From: Microbacterium murale
GTDB taxonomy: Bacteria; Actinomycetota; Actinomycetes; Actinomycetales; Microbacteriaceae
Direction of reading: 5' to 3'
NCBI RefSeq assembly: GCF_030815955.1
Contig: NZ_JAUSXK010000001.1
Coordinates: 1-64,000 of the forward strand
DNA length: 64,000 nucleotides
Below the pieces are notes generated by a model. The model was given only the letters and a program-made list of their open reading frames with translations. It was not told where the DNA came from and ran no database searches. The position numbers and the translations under genes were made by a program. This document shows, in pieces, positions 27,302-36,717 of the stretch (position 1 is its first letter; every line of letters starts with the position of its first letter).

Positions 27302-27952
27302 GTGGCCCGCTCCTCCGAATCCCCCGCTGCTCCACGCGTCTCCATTCCCGACATCCCGCCTCGCCTCCGCGATGCCGCCGCCGCACGCAACGCCGACCTG
27401 CTCGCTGCAAGGCTCGATCTCTCGGGCACGGTCGACCTCGCATACGCATCGCTCGAGCAGTGCGTGATGAACGCCGACGCCGACGGAATCGACCTGATCG
27501 GCGCGACGATCCTCGACGTCGACGTCCCCGACATCCGGGTGGCATCCCTCAGTCTGCGAAACGCCGGCATCCGCAGGCTCCGCATCTCCGGAGGCCGCAT
27601 CGGGACGCTCGATCTCAGCAGCACCCGCATCGATGAACTCGAATTGCGCGATCTGCGCGTCGACTACCTGAACCTGGGCGGTGCAAAGGGCACCGACCTC
27701 CTGTTCAGCGGATGTGCGATCCGCACCCTCGACATGCCGCAGGCAGAGCTCACCCGTGTGCGTTTCGAGGACTGCCGCAGCGACGAGATCGACCCACGCG
27801 GACTTCGCGCAACCGATGTCGATCTGCGCGGACTCGACGCCATCGCCTTCACGGATGCGAACGGCCTTCGCGGCACGACGCTCACGACGTTCCAGGTGCA
27901 GCAGCTCGCGCCGACACTGGCAGCGGGCGTCGGCATCCAGGTCAAGGACTGA
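27302..27952 (+). CDS. Pentapeptide-repeat-like protein
   Basis: The 216-residue protein is built of short repeats with Leu, Ile or Val every fifth residue, for example LDLSSTRIDELELRDLRVDYLNLGG and ELTRVRFEDCRSDEIDPRGL, which should fold as a right-handed quadrilateral beta helix. Some pentapeptide proteins mimic DNA and protect gyrase, but no such role can be shown here. I start at GTG 27302 (VARSSESPAAPRVSI); the open frame to 27152 crosses the divergent RHH gene. TACGCT (27290-27295) lies 6 bases before the GTG. Confidence 0.75.
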   Translation: MARSSESPAAPRVSIPDIPPRLRDAAAARNADLLAARLDLSGTVDLAYASLEQCVMNADADGIDLIGATILDVDVPDIRVASLSLRNAGIRRLRISGGRIGTLDLSSTRIDELELRDLRVDYLNLGGAKGTDLLFSGCAIRTLDMPQAELTRVRFEDCRSDEIDPRGLRATDVDLRGLDAIAFTDANGLRGTTLTTFQVQQLAPTLAAGVGIQVKD

Positions 27953-27955
27953 GAT

Positions 27956-27973
27956 CTGAGGGCGCGCCCTCAG
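27956..27973. terminator. Palindrome between convergent genes
   Basis: CTGAGGGCGCGCCCTCAG is a perfect 18-base palindrome covering the stop codon of the minus-strand ABC ATPase gene and lying 3 bases after the stop of the pentapeptide-like gene. It can form a hairpin in both transcripts. Confidence 0.6.
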
Positions 27974-29460
27974 CGTCCTGCGGCGAGCAGTTCCTGGGTG
28001 AATGGATGCTGCGGTGAGGCGAACACCCCGGCAACAGGCCCCTGCTCCACGACGACGCCGTCCTGCATCACGAGCACGTCATCAGAAACCGCGGCGACCA
28101 CGTCGAGGTCGTGCGAGACGAAGATCATGGTCAGCTCGTGTTCGCGCTGCAGACGCCCGAGCAGCTGCAGAACCTTCTCACGCACGGACGGGTCCAGAGC
28201 AGACACCGGCTCGTCGAGCACCAGCACATCCGGGTCTGCGGCGAGCGCTCGCGCGATCGCCGCACGCTGCCGCTGCCCGCCGGACAGCTGCGCCGGGCGC
28301 CGTCGGGTCAGCGCCGGATCGAGATCCACTTCGGCCATCAGCGCCCTAACGCGCGCAGCGCGAGCGGCCCGTGGCACATCGCCCGCCTCCAGCGCCTCGC
28401 GCAGTGACCGCCCGATCGTCCAGCGGGGATCGAAAGCGCCGAGCGGGTTCTGATGCACGAGCTGCACCCTGTGCTCGCCGTTCCACCGGAGATCACCCGA
28501 GTCCGCCTTCTCGACACCCACGATCATGCGGGCGAGCGTCGTCTTCCCCGACCCGGACTCCCCCACGATCCCCAGCGTCTGCCCCTGCAGCAGTGTGAAG
28601 GACGCGCCGGCGACCGCTGGAACGCCCGAGAACGCCTTGGTCACTTCGATGCCGGTGAGCACCGCATCTCCCAGCCCGAAGCGTTCCGCGCGGGGCTCGT
28701 GCATCGTTGCGGTGATCAACTCGCGGGTGTACTCCTCCTGCGGCGCGTCGAGCACGTCGGCGACGGCCCCCTGCTCGATGACCCGGCCCGATCGCATCAC
28801 GAGCACGCGGTCGGCGACCCGACGCACGGCCGCGAAGTCATGGCTGATGAAGACGACGGCCGTGCCGGCATCCGCAATCGATCGCAGCAGAGCGAGCACG
28901 CGGGCCTGCACCGTGGCGTCCAGCGCGGTCGTCGGCTCATCGGCGACAAGCACAGCTGGCCCACCCGCGAGCGCGGACGCGATCAGTGCCCGCTGTCGCA
29001 GCCCCCCGGACAGTTCATGCGGGTACTGGCCGGCGCGACGTGAGGCATCCGTCATCGAGACCGACTCCAGCAGCTCGAGCGCACGTTCCCGACGTTCACG
29101 TCGCGACAGCTCAGTGTGGATCGCGAGAGGCTCTGCAACCTCGACGCCGATGCGTCTCAGCGGGTCGAGCGACACCAGGGCGTCCTGCGAGACCAGACCG
29201 ATCCGGTTCCCTCGCAGTTCGCGCCAATCGCTCTCGGAAAAGCTGCGCGCATCCACCCCATCGATGCCCAGGACATCGGCCTCGACTCGCGCAGCATCCG
29301 GCGTGAGACCGAGCAGCGCGGATGCCGTGAGCGACTTTCCTGCGCCGGACTCTCCCACGATGGCCAAGCACTCTCCAGCGGCGACCTCGAAAGACACTGC
29401 CTCGACGAGCCGCGCGCCCCGAATCGTGACCGAGAGATCCTGCACCTCGAGCGCACTCAC
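27970..29460 (-). CDS. Fused dual-ATPase subunit of a peptide ABC transporter
   Basis: The 496-residue protein has two ABC domains. The first shows GESGAGKSLTAS, LSGGLRQRALIA and [12 protein letters not shown]; the second GESGSGKTTLAR, LSGGQRQRAAIA and [12 protein letters not shown]. Both halves are shorter than separate DppD/DppF chains. It powers the permeases encoded just upstream. The start GTG 29460 overlaps the permease stop by 4 bases (GTGA); the frame is open upstream to 29607 but that part is a shadow of the permease gene. Confidence 0.93.
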   Translation of the reverse strand: MSALEVQDLSVTIRGARLVEAVSFEVAAGECLAIVGESGAGKSLTASALLGLTPDAARVEADVLGIDGVDARSFSESDWRELRGNRIGLVSQDALVSLDPLRRIGVEVAEPLAIHTELSRRERRERALELLESVSMTDASRRAGQYPHELSGGLRQRALIASALAGGPAVLVADEPTTALDATVQARVLALLRSIADAGTAVVFISHDFAAVRRVADRVLVMRSGRVIEQGAVADVLDAPQEEYTRELITATMHEPRAERFGLGDAVLTGIEVTKAFSGVPAVAGASFTLLQGQTLGIVGESGSGKTTLARMIVGVEKADSGDLRWNGEHRVQLVHQNPLGAFDPRWTIGRSLREALEAGDVPRAARAARVRALMAEVDLDPALTRRRPAQLSGGQRQRAAIARALAADPDVLVLDEPVSALDPSVREKVLQLLGRLQREHELTMIFVSHDLDVVAAVSDDVLVMQDGVVVEQGPVAGVFASPQHPFTQELLAAGR

Positions 29461-30320
29461 GAGACCCTCCCTTCGGCACGCGCCCGCAGCGTGCGACCGA
29501 CGATGGTCGCCGACACCACGGTCAAAGTGATCGCGACCCCGGGGAACACGGCGATCCACCACGCCGTGCCGAGCACGTTGCGTCCGCCTGAGAGCATGAG
29601 CCCCCATTCCGGTGCCGGCTCCGTCGGTCCGAGCCCGAGGAAGCTGAGACCTGCGGCAGCGAGGATGCTGGACCCGATCCCGATCGTCGCGAGCACGCTG
29701 AGCGAACCGAGCACGCCCGGAATGACATGGCGGGCGAAGGCGCGTATCGGCGGCACACCGAGGATGCGGGCGGCCTCCACGTGCTCGGTGAGCGCGAGAG
29801 ACCGTGTCTGCACCCGCGCCAGTCGCACGTATACGGGCACGGCGGCGATCGTGACCGCGATCGCGACATTGGTCGGCCCTGGCCCGAGGATCGCCACCAC
29901 CACGAGTGCGACGAGGAACTCCGGGAACGCGAGCAGCACATCCGTGACGCGCATCGCCGTAGCATCCACCACTCGCGGGGCGATGCCCGAGAGCGCCCCG
30001 ATCACGAGCCCCAGTACGAGTGCGAGCCCCGTGGCCAGCAGTCCGATGCCCACCGAGCGCCCAGCTCCGTACACGACACGGGAGAAGACATCCCTGCCGC
30101 TCTGATCCGTGCCGAACAGGTGAGCGGGCCCCGGTGCCTCCAACGCGGCGCGAACATCGGTGCGTAGCGGATCATGCGTCGCGACGAGCTGAGGGAACAG
30201 CGCCATGACCGCGACCACGGCAAGCACGACCAGTGCCGCCCACATCAGCACATGCCGCGAAGCTGCCTGCGGCGACGTGCGCACGCGACGCGCGACATCC
30301 GGACGAGGCGACAGACTCAC
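29457..30320 (-). CDS. Peptide ABC transporter permease, DppC type
   Basis: The 287-residue permease has about six membrane segments, an N-terminal periplasm-facing loop with HLFGTDQSGRDVFSRVVYG (the conserved DppC sequence) and the EAA loop EAARILGVPPIRAFARHVIPG that docks to the ATPase. GTG 30320 follows a strong GGAGGTG ribosome site and overlaps the DppB-type gene by 4 bases. The frame upstream of 30320 is open but Arg/Pro-rich and antisense to nothing meaningful. Confidence 0.93.
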   Translation of the reverse strand: MSLSPRPDVARRVRTSPQAASRHVLMWAALVVLAVVAVMALFPQLVATHDPLRTDVRAALEAPGPAHLFGTDQSGRDVFSRVVYGAGRSVGIGLLATGLALVLGLVIGALSGIAPRVVDATAMRVTDVLLAFPEFLVALVVVAILGPGPTNVAIAVTIAAVPVYVRLARVQTRSLALTEHVEAARILGVPPIRAFARHVIPGVLGSLSVLATIGIGSSILAAAGLSFLGLGPTEPAPEWGLMLSGGRNVLGTAWWIAVFPGVAITLTVVSATIVGRTLRARAEGRVS

Positions 30321-31264
30321 GAACGCACCTCCCGGGCGTCGACGGGGCGCAGCCGCGGATCGAGCACCGGGTACAGCAGTTCGACGATGAGGTTCACGAC
30401 CACGAACACCAGGGCGCTGAACAGGATGATCCCGGTGATCACCGGAAGGTCGCGGTCGGTGATCGCCGACAGAGTCACCCGCCCGAGCCCCGGTCTGGCG
30501 AACACCGTCTCCACGAGCACGGCGCCGCCGAGCAGCGACCCGACCATGTACGCGGCGAGGGTGAGAATACCTGCCGCACCGTGACGCAGAGTGTGGTGGG
30601 CGGTGAGCCGCACCTGGCCTGCGCCACGTGCCCGTACGGTCGTGGCCCACGGCTGCCGCTCCGCCGCCTCTATGCCATCGCGCAGCACCTGACCGAGCAG
30701 AGCTGCGACGGGGAGCGCGAGCGTGACGGCCGGGAGCACGATCGTCGCGGGGTTGCGCGTGCCGGACACCGGGAACCAGCCCAGGCCGAACGCGAAGATG
30801 CTGAGCAGGAGGATCCCGATCCAGAACACCGGCGAGGAGAGCACGACCAGCTCGACGCCGGCGATGATGCCGCGCGACACCTTGCCGCGGGCGAACAGCG
30901 CCACGGCGAGCGCGAGCACCACTGCGATCACGAGGGCGAGCGCCGTCAGTTGCACGGTGGCTCCGAGCCGACGGCCGATCACCTCGGCGACCGGCATCCG
31001 CAGCTGGTACGACTCACCCAGGTTGCCCTGCAGCAGTTGCCCCAGATACGAGAAGTACTGCTCCAGCGGTGGACGATCCAGCCCCAGCTCGGCGCGGATG
31101 CCATCCTTGACCGCTTCGCTCACCTGGGCCTGCGGCCCGAGCATCACCGAGACGGGGTCACCGGGAATCACCCTGAATGCGAGGAACGCGAGCGTCGCCG
31201 CGCCCCATAGGACTATGACGACGGATGCTGCGAGTCCCGCGATTCGGATGAGCAGAGGCTTCAC
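30317..31264 (-). CDS. Peptide ABC transporter permease, DppB type
   Basis: The 315-residue permease shows the DppB pattern: FRVIPGDPVSVMLGPQA after the first membrane helix, YQLRMPVAEVIG before the second, and the EAA loop with ARGAGQVRLTAHHTLRHGA. It should form the channel with the DppC-type partner. It follows the binding-protein gene by 7 bases. The specificity (di- or oligopeptide, nickel, or another solute) cannot be fixed from sequence. Confidence 0.93.
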   Translation of the reverse strand: MKPLLIRIAGLAASVVIVLWGAATLAFLAFRVIPGDPVSVMLGPQAQVSEAVKDGIRAELGLDRPPLEQYFSYLGQLLQGNLGESYQLRMPVAEVIGRRLGATVQLTALALVIAVVLALAVALFARGKVSRGIIAGVELVVLSSPVFWIGILLLSIFAFGLGWFPVSGTRNPATIVLPAVTLALPVAALLGQVLRDGIEAAERQPWATTVRARGAGQVRLTAHHTLRHGAAGILTLAAYMVGSLLGGAVLVETVFARPGLGRVTLSAITDRDLPVITGIILFSALVFVVVNLIVELLYPVLDPRLRPVDAREVRS

Positions 31265-31271
31265 GACCCGC

Positions 31272-32888
31272 TCAGCCGACCGTGACCTCGTAGAACAGCG
31301 GACGGCCGTACAGGTCGTACTCGAGACCCGAGACGGTGTCGTTCACGGCGGTGATGAGCGACGGGCTGTAGAGCGGCACGATCGCAGTGTATTGCGCATT
31401 CCACTGCTGCAGCTGCTGATAGATCGCAGCCCGCGCGTCGACATCGCTGGTGGCGACGCCTTCTTCGAGCAAGCCGTCGATCTCAGGATCCGTGACCTGC
31501 GACGCGTTCTGGAACCCGTCGGTGTGCAGGTGGCTGCGCAACAGGTCACCGTCGACGCCCGAGAACCCCCAATCGGTGAGGTCGAAGGTCTTCGGACCGT
31601 ACTGCTCGTTGTAGGCGCCCGGTTCCAGCACCTCTCGCACGACTTCGAAGCCGATGTCGGCGAGATCGGACTGGATGGCGTTCGCCAGAGCGGCATTGTC
31701 GTCGGAAACAGGCGTGTACGCGATCCACCGCACTGAGAGCCGCTGGCCGTCCTTCATGCGGATGCCGTCGCTGCCGCGTTCGGTCCACCCGGCCGCATCC
31801 AGCAGGCTGTTCGCCTCGTCCTGATCGAACGGCCAGCTACCCTCGAGCGATGCGTCGTATCCAGGCGTCGTCGCTCCGAGAATGCTCCACGCCCGGGGGA
31901 ACTGTCCGAAGAAGATCTCCTCGACGGCCGCGTCGATGTCGATGCCGCGGGCGAATGCCTGTCGGACCTTCTCATCGGCGAAGAGGCCGTACTTCTCGTT
32001 CAGATACAGCGAGTACGGCAGGCCGGGGTACTCGTTGGAGTCGACGGTCAGCGTCTCCGGCAGCTCGACCGCGAGGTTCGGCGGCAGGTTGCTGGCAAGA
32101 TCGGCCTCGCCGCTCTCCACCACACCGGCACGTACCGACGCCTCCGGCAGGATCTCGACTCGCAGTGTCTCGAACTGCGCAGCCCCGGCACCGTCCGGCC
32201 CCCACGCGTAGTCGGGGTTGCGGGTGTAGACGATCTCCTGGTCCGGCGTGTACTCGGTGAGCTCGAACGGACCGGTGCCCACAGTGACGTCAGGGCCCCC
32301 GGCCTTGAGCTGATCGGTCGAGTTCTCCAGCACTGCCGGTGAGTAGAACCCGAGCAGCGGGGTGCTCGCGGCCTGCAGGAACGGCGCGTACGGCTGGGTG
32401 AAGCTCACCTCGACCGTGTGTTCGTCGATGACCTCGGTGCCGGCGTAGAAGTCGCCTCCGAGCATGCTCGCCGCCTGGGCGGAGGCCGTCTCGGGGTCCG
32501 CGATGCGGTCGAAGTTCGCCTTGACGGCATCCGCATCGAACGGCTCCCCGTCATGGAACGTGACGTCGTCGCGCAGATCGAACGTGTACGTGGTGCTGTC
32601 GTCGGACACCGTCCAATCCGTGGCGAGCCACGGAGAGAACGAGCCGTCGGACTCCTGGAAGACGAGCGAGTCGAGCACGGCGCGCTGCACCATGCTCGAC
32701 ACGTCGAGCTGGCTCGTCTGCGGATCCATGTGCCCTGCGGAAAGGTTCGCCCCCTGAATGGCCCAGACGACTTCCCCACCTCCGTCGGTTTCGGAGCCGC
32801 CGGGGCCGGCGCAGGCGCTGAGCGCCAGAGCAGCGGCGGCGGCAAGCGCGGTGATGGGCAGAATGCGACGCACGAGCAGACCGGGCAT
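31272..32888 (-). CDS. Peptide ABC transporter substrate-binding lipoprotein
   Basis: The 538-residue protein has a lipoprotein signal peptide ending LALSAC with the lipidated cysteine at residue 26, then the family-5 extracellular binding domain. Typical segments are FDLRDDVTFHDGEPFDADAVK and VSFTQPYAPFLQAASTPLL. It captures the solute outside the membrane. It is the first gene of a four-gene operon (binding protein, DppB, DppC, fused ATPase) and is divergent from valS. Confidence 0.94.
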   Translation of the reverse strand: MPGLLVRRILPITALAAAAALALSACAGPGGSETDGGGEVVWAIQGANLSAGHMDPQTSQLDVSSMVQRAVLDSLVFQESDGSFSPWLATDWTVSDDSTTYTFDLRDDVTFHDGEPFDADAVKANFDRIADPETASAQAASMLGGDFYAGTEVIDEHTVEVSFTQPYAPFLQAASTPLLGFYSPAVLENSTDQLKAGGPDVTVGTGPFELTEYTPDQEIVYTRNPDYAWGPDGAGAAQFETLRVEILPEASVRAGVVESGEADLASNLPPNLAVELPETLTVDSNEYPGLPYSLYLNEKYGLFADEKVRQAFARGIDIDAAVEEIFFGQFPRAWSILGATTPGYDASLEGSWPFDQDEANSLLDAAGWTERGSDGIRMKDGQRLSVRWIAYTPVSDDNAALANAIQSDLADIGFEVVREVLEPGAYNEQYGPKTFDLTDWGFSGVDGDLLRSHLHTDGFQNASQVTDPEIDGLLEEGVATSDVDARAAIYQQLQQWNAQYTAIVPLYSPSLITAVNDTVSGLEYDLYGRPLFYEVTVG

Positions 32889-33056
32889 GCGAGTCCTCAG
32901 AAAGAGTGGAAGGGGTCAGTCGATTCTACCCGGGGTTTTTGGACAGGGTCGATCTACGCCGACCTGCAGCCGGGACGGCCTTCGGTAGACTGGCTGTCGC
33001 AACCCACACTCAGGCACGCTCACACAGTGCCGCATACATCGCGCAAGGAGACCACT

Positions 33057-35645
33057 ATGTCGGCACCCACCCAGAACCAGATCCCCGACAAGCCCGTACT
33101 CGAAGGTCTCGAAGCGAAGTGGGACGGCGTCTGGGCAGAGCAGGGCACCTATCTGTTCGATCGCCTGCGCGCTGCGGAACGCGGCCGTGAGGGCGTCTAC
33201 TCGATCGACACGCCTCCACCGACGGCATCCGGATCTCTCCACATCGGTCATGTGTTCTCGTACACGCACACCGACGTGAAGGCGCGCTACGAGCGCATGC
33301 GCGGCAAGAGCGTCTTCTACCCGATCGGGTGGGATGACAACGGACTGCCTACCGAACGTCGCGTGCAGAACTTCTACGGAGTGCGCGTCGACCCGACACT
33401 CCCCTACGACGCCGACTTCACGCCGCCGTTCGAGGGCAACGCGAAGAGCCTGAAGGCCGCCGACCAGCAGCCCATCAGCCGACGCAACTTCATCGAGCTG
33501 TGCGAGCGCCTCACCGTCGAGGACGAGAAGCAGTTCGAAGACGTCTTCCGACAGATGGGTCTCAGCGTCGATTGGACGCAGACGTACCGCACGATCTCCG
33601 ACGAGACGATCCGTCAGAGCCAGCTCGGCTTCATCCGCAACCACGAGCGCGGCGAGGCGTACCAGGCGCTCGCGCCCACACTGTGGGATGTCGACTTCCG
33701 CTCCGCCATCGCTCAGGCGGAGCTCGAAGATCGCGACCAGCAGGCCGCGTACCACCGCATCGCGTTCCACAAGACCGATGGCACCGGCGACATCCACATC
33801 GAGACGACGCGTCCCGAGCTTCTTGCGGCGTGTGTCGCCCTCGTCGCACACCCGGACGACGAGCGCTACCAGCCCTACTTCGGCCAGACCGTGCGCACGC
33901 CGCTGTTCGATGTCGAGGTCCCCGTTCTCGCGCACCACCTCGCGCAGCAGGACAAGGGCTCGGGAATCGCCATGGTCTGCACGTTCGGTGACGTCACAGA
34001 CATGATCTGGTGGCGCGAACTCGACCTGCCGATCCGCACGATCCTGGGCCTGGACGGTCGCGTCATCGCCGAAGCCCCCGAGGCGATCAGCTCGGATGCC
34101 GGCACCGCCGCTTACGCGGAGCTCGCCGGCAAGACCGTCTTCAGCGCCAAGAAGCGCGTCGTCGAGCTTCTGGAGGAATCCGGCGAGCTGCTCGAGGTCT
34201 CCAAGCCCTTCAACCATGCTGTGAAGTTCTTCGAGAAGGGCGACCGCCCGCTCGAGATCGTCTCGACGCGCCAGTGGTACATCCGCAACGGCGCACGCGA
34301 TCAGGATCTGCGAGACCAGTTGATCGCGCACGGCAAGGAACTGCAGTGGCACCCCGACTTCATGCGCGTGCGCTACGAGAACTGGGTCGGCGGTCTGACC
34401 GGTGACTGGCTCGTGTCGCGTCAGCGCTTCTTCGGCGTCCCGCTGCCCGTGTGGTACGGCCTGGATGAGAGCGGTGAACGCGACTACGACCGCGTTCTGA
34501 TGGCATCGCCCGAACAGCTGCCGATCGACCCGACCAGCGACGTCCCCGCCGGCTACACCGAGGATCAGCGCGGTGTCGCGGGCGGCTTCGAGGCCGAGAC
34601 CGACATCCTCGACACCTGGGCGACCTCGTCACTGACTCCGCAACTCGCGGGCGGCTGGCAGCGCGACGAGGAGCTGTGGAACCTCGTCGCCCCGTTCGAC
34701 GTGCGGCCCCAGGCGCAGGACATCATCCGCACCTGGCTGTTCTCGACCATGCTGCGCTCGACGCTCGAAGACGGCCGTTCGCCGTGGAAGCACGCCTCCA
34801 TCTCCGGATTCATCGTGGATCCCGACCGCAAGAAGATGTCGAAGTCCAAGGGCAATGTCGTGACGCCTGCCGACATCCTCGAGAAGCACGGTTCGGATGC
34901 TGTGCGCTACTGGGCGGCCTCCAGCCGCCTCGGGGTGGATGCCGCATTCGACCCGCAGAACCCGACCCAGATGAAGATCGGCCGCCGCCTGGCGATCAAG
35001 GTGCTCAACGCGGCGAAGTTCGTGCTGTCGTTCCCGGTGCCCGAGGGCGCGCAGGTGACGCACGCGCTGGACGCATCGATGCTCGCGGCCCTCGACGAGG
35101 TCGTCCGCGAGACGACCAAGGCGTTCGAGGCCTTCGATCACGCGCGCGCACTCGAGATCACCGAGTCGTTCTTCTGGGCGTTCTGCGATGACTACCTCGA
35201 ACTCGTCAAGGAGCGCGCTTACGACCAGACCGATGTCGGCCAGCCGTCCGCCGCGCTCGCGCTTCGCATCGCGCTGTCGACCCTGCTGCGCCTGCTCGCA
35301 CCGGTCGTGTCGTTCGCCACCGAGGAGTCGTGGAGCTGGTTCGAGGAGGGTTCGATCCACACCGCCGCTTGGCCCGAGCCGCAGGGCGCCGAGGGCGCCC
35401 CGGCCGTGCTGAGCGCTGCCAGCGCGGCGCTGATCGGCATTCGCCGGGCCAAGACCGAGGCCAAGGCCTCGCAGAAGACGCCGGTGTCGCGTGCCGTGAT
35501 CGTCGCGCCGACCGAGACGCTCGAGGCACTGCGCGCCGCCGCGGATGATCTGCGAGCCGTCGGTCGCATCGCCGAGCTGGAGTTCGTGGTGGGCGATGAA
35601 CTCGCCGTCACCGAGATCGAGCTCGCTCCTGTGGAGGAGAGCTGA
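33057..35645 (+). CDS. valS: Valyl-tRNA synthetase
   Basis: The 862-residue class I synthetase charges tRNA-Val. The HIGH motif is SLHIGHVFSYTHTD and the KMSKS loop is KKMSKSKGNV. The stretch GWDDNGLPTERRVQNFYG and the layout resemble the archaeal-like ValRS form found in several actinobacteria rather than the E. coli form; this is from memory. ATG 33057 (MSAPTQNQIPDKP) follows AAGGAG by 7 bases. A TAGACT box at 32986-32991 is a possible -10. The 168-base gap shared with the divergent binding-protein gene shows no T-box. Confidence 0.95.
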   Translation: MSAPTQNQIPDKPVLEGLEAKWDGVWAEQGTYLFDRLRAAERGREGVYSIDTPPPTASGSLHIGHVFSYTHTDVKARYERMRGKSVFYPIGWDDNGLPTERRVQNFYGVRVDPTLPYDADFTPPFEGNAKSLKAADQQPISRRNFIELCERLTVEDEKQFEDVFRQMGLSVDWTQTYRTISDETIRQSQLGFIRNHERGEAYQALAPTLWDVDFRSAIAQAELEDRDQQAAYHRIAFHKTDGTGDIHIETTRPELLAACVALVAHPDDERYQPYFGQTVRTPLFDVEVPVLAHHLAQQDKGSGIAMVCTFGDVTDMIWWRELDLPIRTILGLDGRVIAEAPEAISSDAGTAAYAELAGKTVFSAKKRVVELLEESGELLEVSKPFNHAVKFFEKGDRPLEIVSTRQWYIRNGARDQDLRDQLIAHGKELQWHPDFMRVRYENWVGGLTGDWLVSRQRFFGVPLPVWYGLDESGERDYDRVLMASPEQLPIDPTSDVPAGYTEDQRGVAGGFEAETDILDTWATSSLTPQLAGGWQRDEELWNLVAPFDVRPQAQDIIRTWLFSTMLRSTLEDGRSPWKHASISGFIVDPDRKKMSKSKGNVVTPADILEKHGSDAVRYWAASSRLGVDAAFDPQNPTQMKIGRRLAIKVLNAAKFVLSFPVPEGAQVTHALDASMLAALDEVVRETTKAFEAFDHARALEITESFFWAFCDDYLELVKERAYDQTDVGQPSAALALRIALSTLLRLLAPVVSFATEESWSWFEEGSIHTAAWPEPQGAEGAPAVLSAASAALIGIRRAKTEAKASQKTPVSRAVIVAPTETLEALRAAADDLRAVGRIAELEFVVGDELAVTEIELAPVEES

Positions 35646-35860
35646 TGCAGCTCGGAACGCGTTGGGCGGCAGGCTCGGATGCTCCGGCATCCGTACCCGC
35701 CGCTCTTCGAGCCGCCATCGCCGAAGTGGAGACGCGTGGCGTCACCGGCATGTGGACGCTCACATGGCTGGAGGGCCGGCCGATCGCTGAACTGGATGCC
35801 GGATGGGAAGTGCTGGTCACGGCATCCGGCGAAGTGATCGCACGCCCGTTCCAGGACTGA
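35645..35860 (+). CDS. Small protein of unknown function, coupled to valS
   Basis: The 71-residue protein (MQLGTRWAAGSDAPASVP...) has a compact pattern ending VTASGEVIARPFQD and no membrane segment or signal. The start ATG shares its A with the valS stop (TGATG), so translation is probably coupled. I do not recognise a family. Codon use is like the neighbours, which supports a real gene. Confidence 0.65.
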   Translation: MQLGTRWAAGSDAPASVPAALRAAIAEVETRGVTGMWTLTWLEGRPIAELDAGWEVLVTASGEVIARPFQD

Positions 35861-35864
35861 GCAT

Positions 35865-36098
35865 TCAGCGCAGCCGCATGCCCATCTGCGCGAGGGCGTG
35901 ATCGGTGGCGCGCGGGTCAGGCTTGCGCGTCTGTTCGTCTTTGATCGACACCAGCATCGCGGCACGGCGATCTTGACGACGTTCTGCTCGTCTCGTCGCC
36001 CAACGGGTCATCGCCGCAGCGAGGCGGATGGATGTGCGTTCGATCGTCGACGCGCCCCGCGGCACGGCGATCGCGCGAGTGGCGACTACTGCACTCAT
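35865..36098 (-). CDS. Small basic protein downstream of an ArsR-type regulator
   Basis: The 77-residue protein is rich in Arg and Ala (TRWATRRAERRQDRRAAML) and has no recognised domain. Its start overlaps the stop of the regulator gene as ATGA, so the two should be co-translated. It might help the regulator or have no protein-level role; nothing in the sequence decides this. Confidence 0.55.
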   Translation of the reverse strand: MSAVVATRAIAVPRGASTIERTSIRLAAAMTRWATRRAERRQDRRAAMLVSIKDEQTRKPDPRATDHALAQMGMRLR

Positions 36099-36715
36099 GA
36101 TGCGGTCTCCTTCTTGTTCGACAGGTTCTTCAAGGGGAAGACGTCGGCGCGCACGCTCACGCGGCGTACACCTTCGCCTTTCTGGCCGCGATACCTGACC
36201 GCAGCCTCATCGATGACGGCCTCGATCCTCTTGATGAGGTCGATCGTCTGTTCAGCGGTCATGCTGATGCCGCTGGTCATCGACGAGCTCGCATCGGCCC
36301 ACTCGGCCGGTTCTTTGTCGATGCGTGCGCTGAAGAACTCCATGAGTTCGTCGTGACGGCGACGCATCGCTTCCGCGACAGCGACCTGGAGTGCGGCTTC
36401 CCCTGAGGGAGAGCCCTGCACCGCTCGTGAGTCGTACACGATGCCGCCCGCCGGACGCTCCCACCAGCGTTCGCGGCCCCCATGCTCTCCGGCGACCTCA
36501 CGGATGAGGTCGTGCCGCGCGAGCGCCCGCAGGTGATAGCTCGTCGCGCCGGAGGACTCCCCCAGTATCTCGGCCAGGGTGCTCGCGGTCTGCGGCCCTT
36601 CCTGCGCGAGAATGTCGAATATCCGGACGCGCAACGGGTGCGACAGCGCACGGAGCGCACCCGCGTCGAGTACGCGACGTTCGGATGCGATGGGGGCCTT
36701 CTCGTTGTCGGTCAT
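36095..36715 (-). CDS. ArsR-type helix-turn-helix transcriptional regulator
   Basis: The 206-residue protein has an N-terminal winged helix: ALRALSHPLRVRIFDILAQEG, then QTASTLAEILGESSGATSYHLRALARHDL as the recognition helix region and a wing GERWW-like stretch (GRERWWERP). The C-terminal half is alpha-helical and charged, longer than minimal ArsR proteins, similar to the HTH_20-type regulators. The start is ATG 36715 (MTDNEKAPIAS), 6 bases after a TATCTT -10 box; the frame is open to 36835 but would read through the operator. It probably represses its own promoter at 36718-36763. Confidence 0.85.
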   Translation of the reverse strand: MTDNEKAPIASERRVLDAGALRALSHPLRVRIFDILAQEGPQTASTLAEILGESSGATSYHLRALARHDLIREVAGEHGGRERWWERPAGGIVYDSRAVQGSPSGEAALQVAVAEAMRRRHDELMEFFSARIDKEPAEWADASSSMTSGISMTAEQTIDLIKRIEAVIDEAAVRYRGQKGEGVRRVSVRADVFPLKNLSNKKETAS

Positions 36716-36717
36716 AA

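Noticed and set aside
32889..33056. T-box or riboswitch before valS
   Set aside because: No TGGTACCGCG-like core or specifier stem is present; only a possible TAGACT -10 and a normal AAGGAG site are seen.
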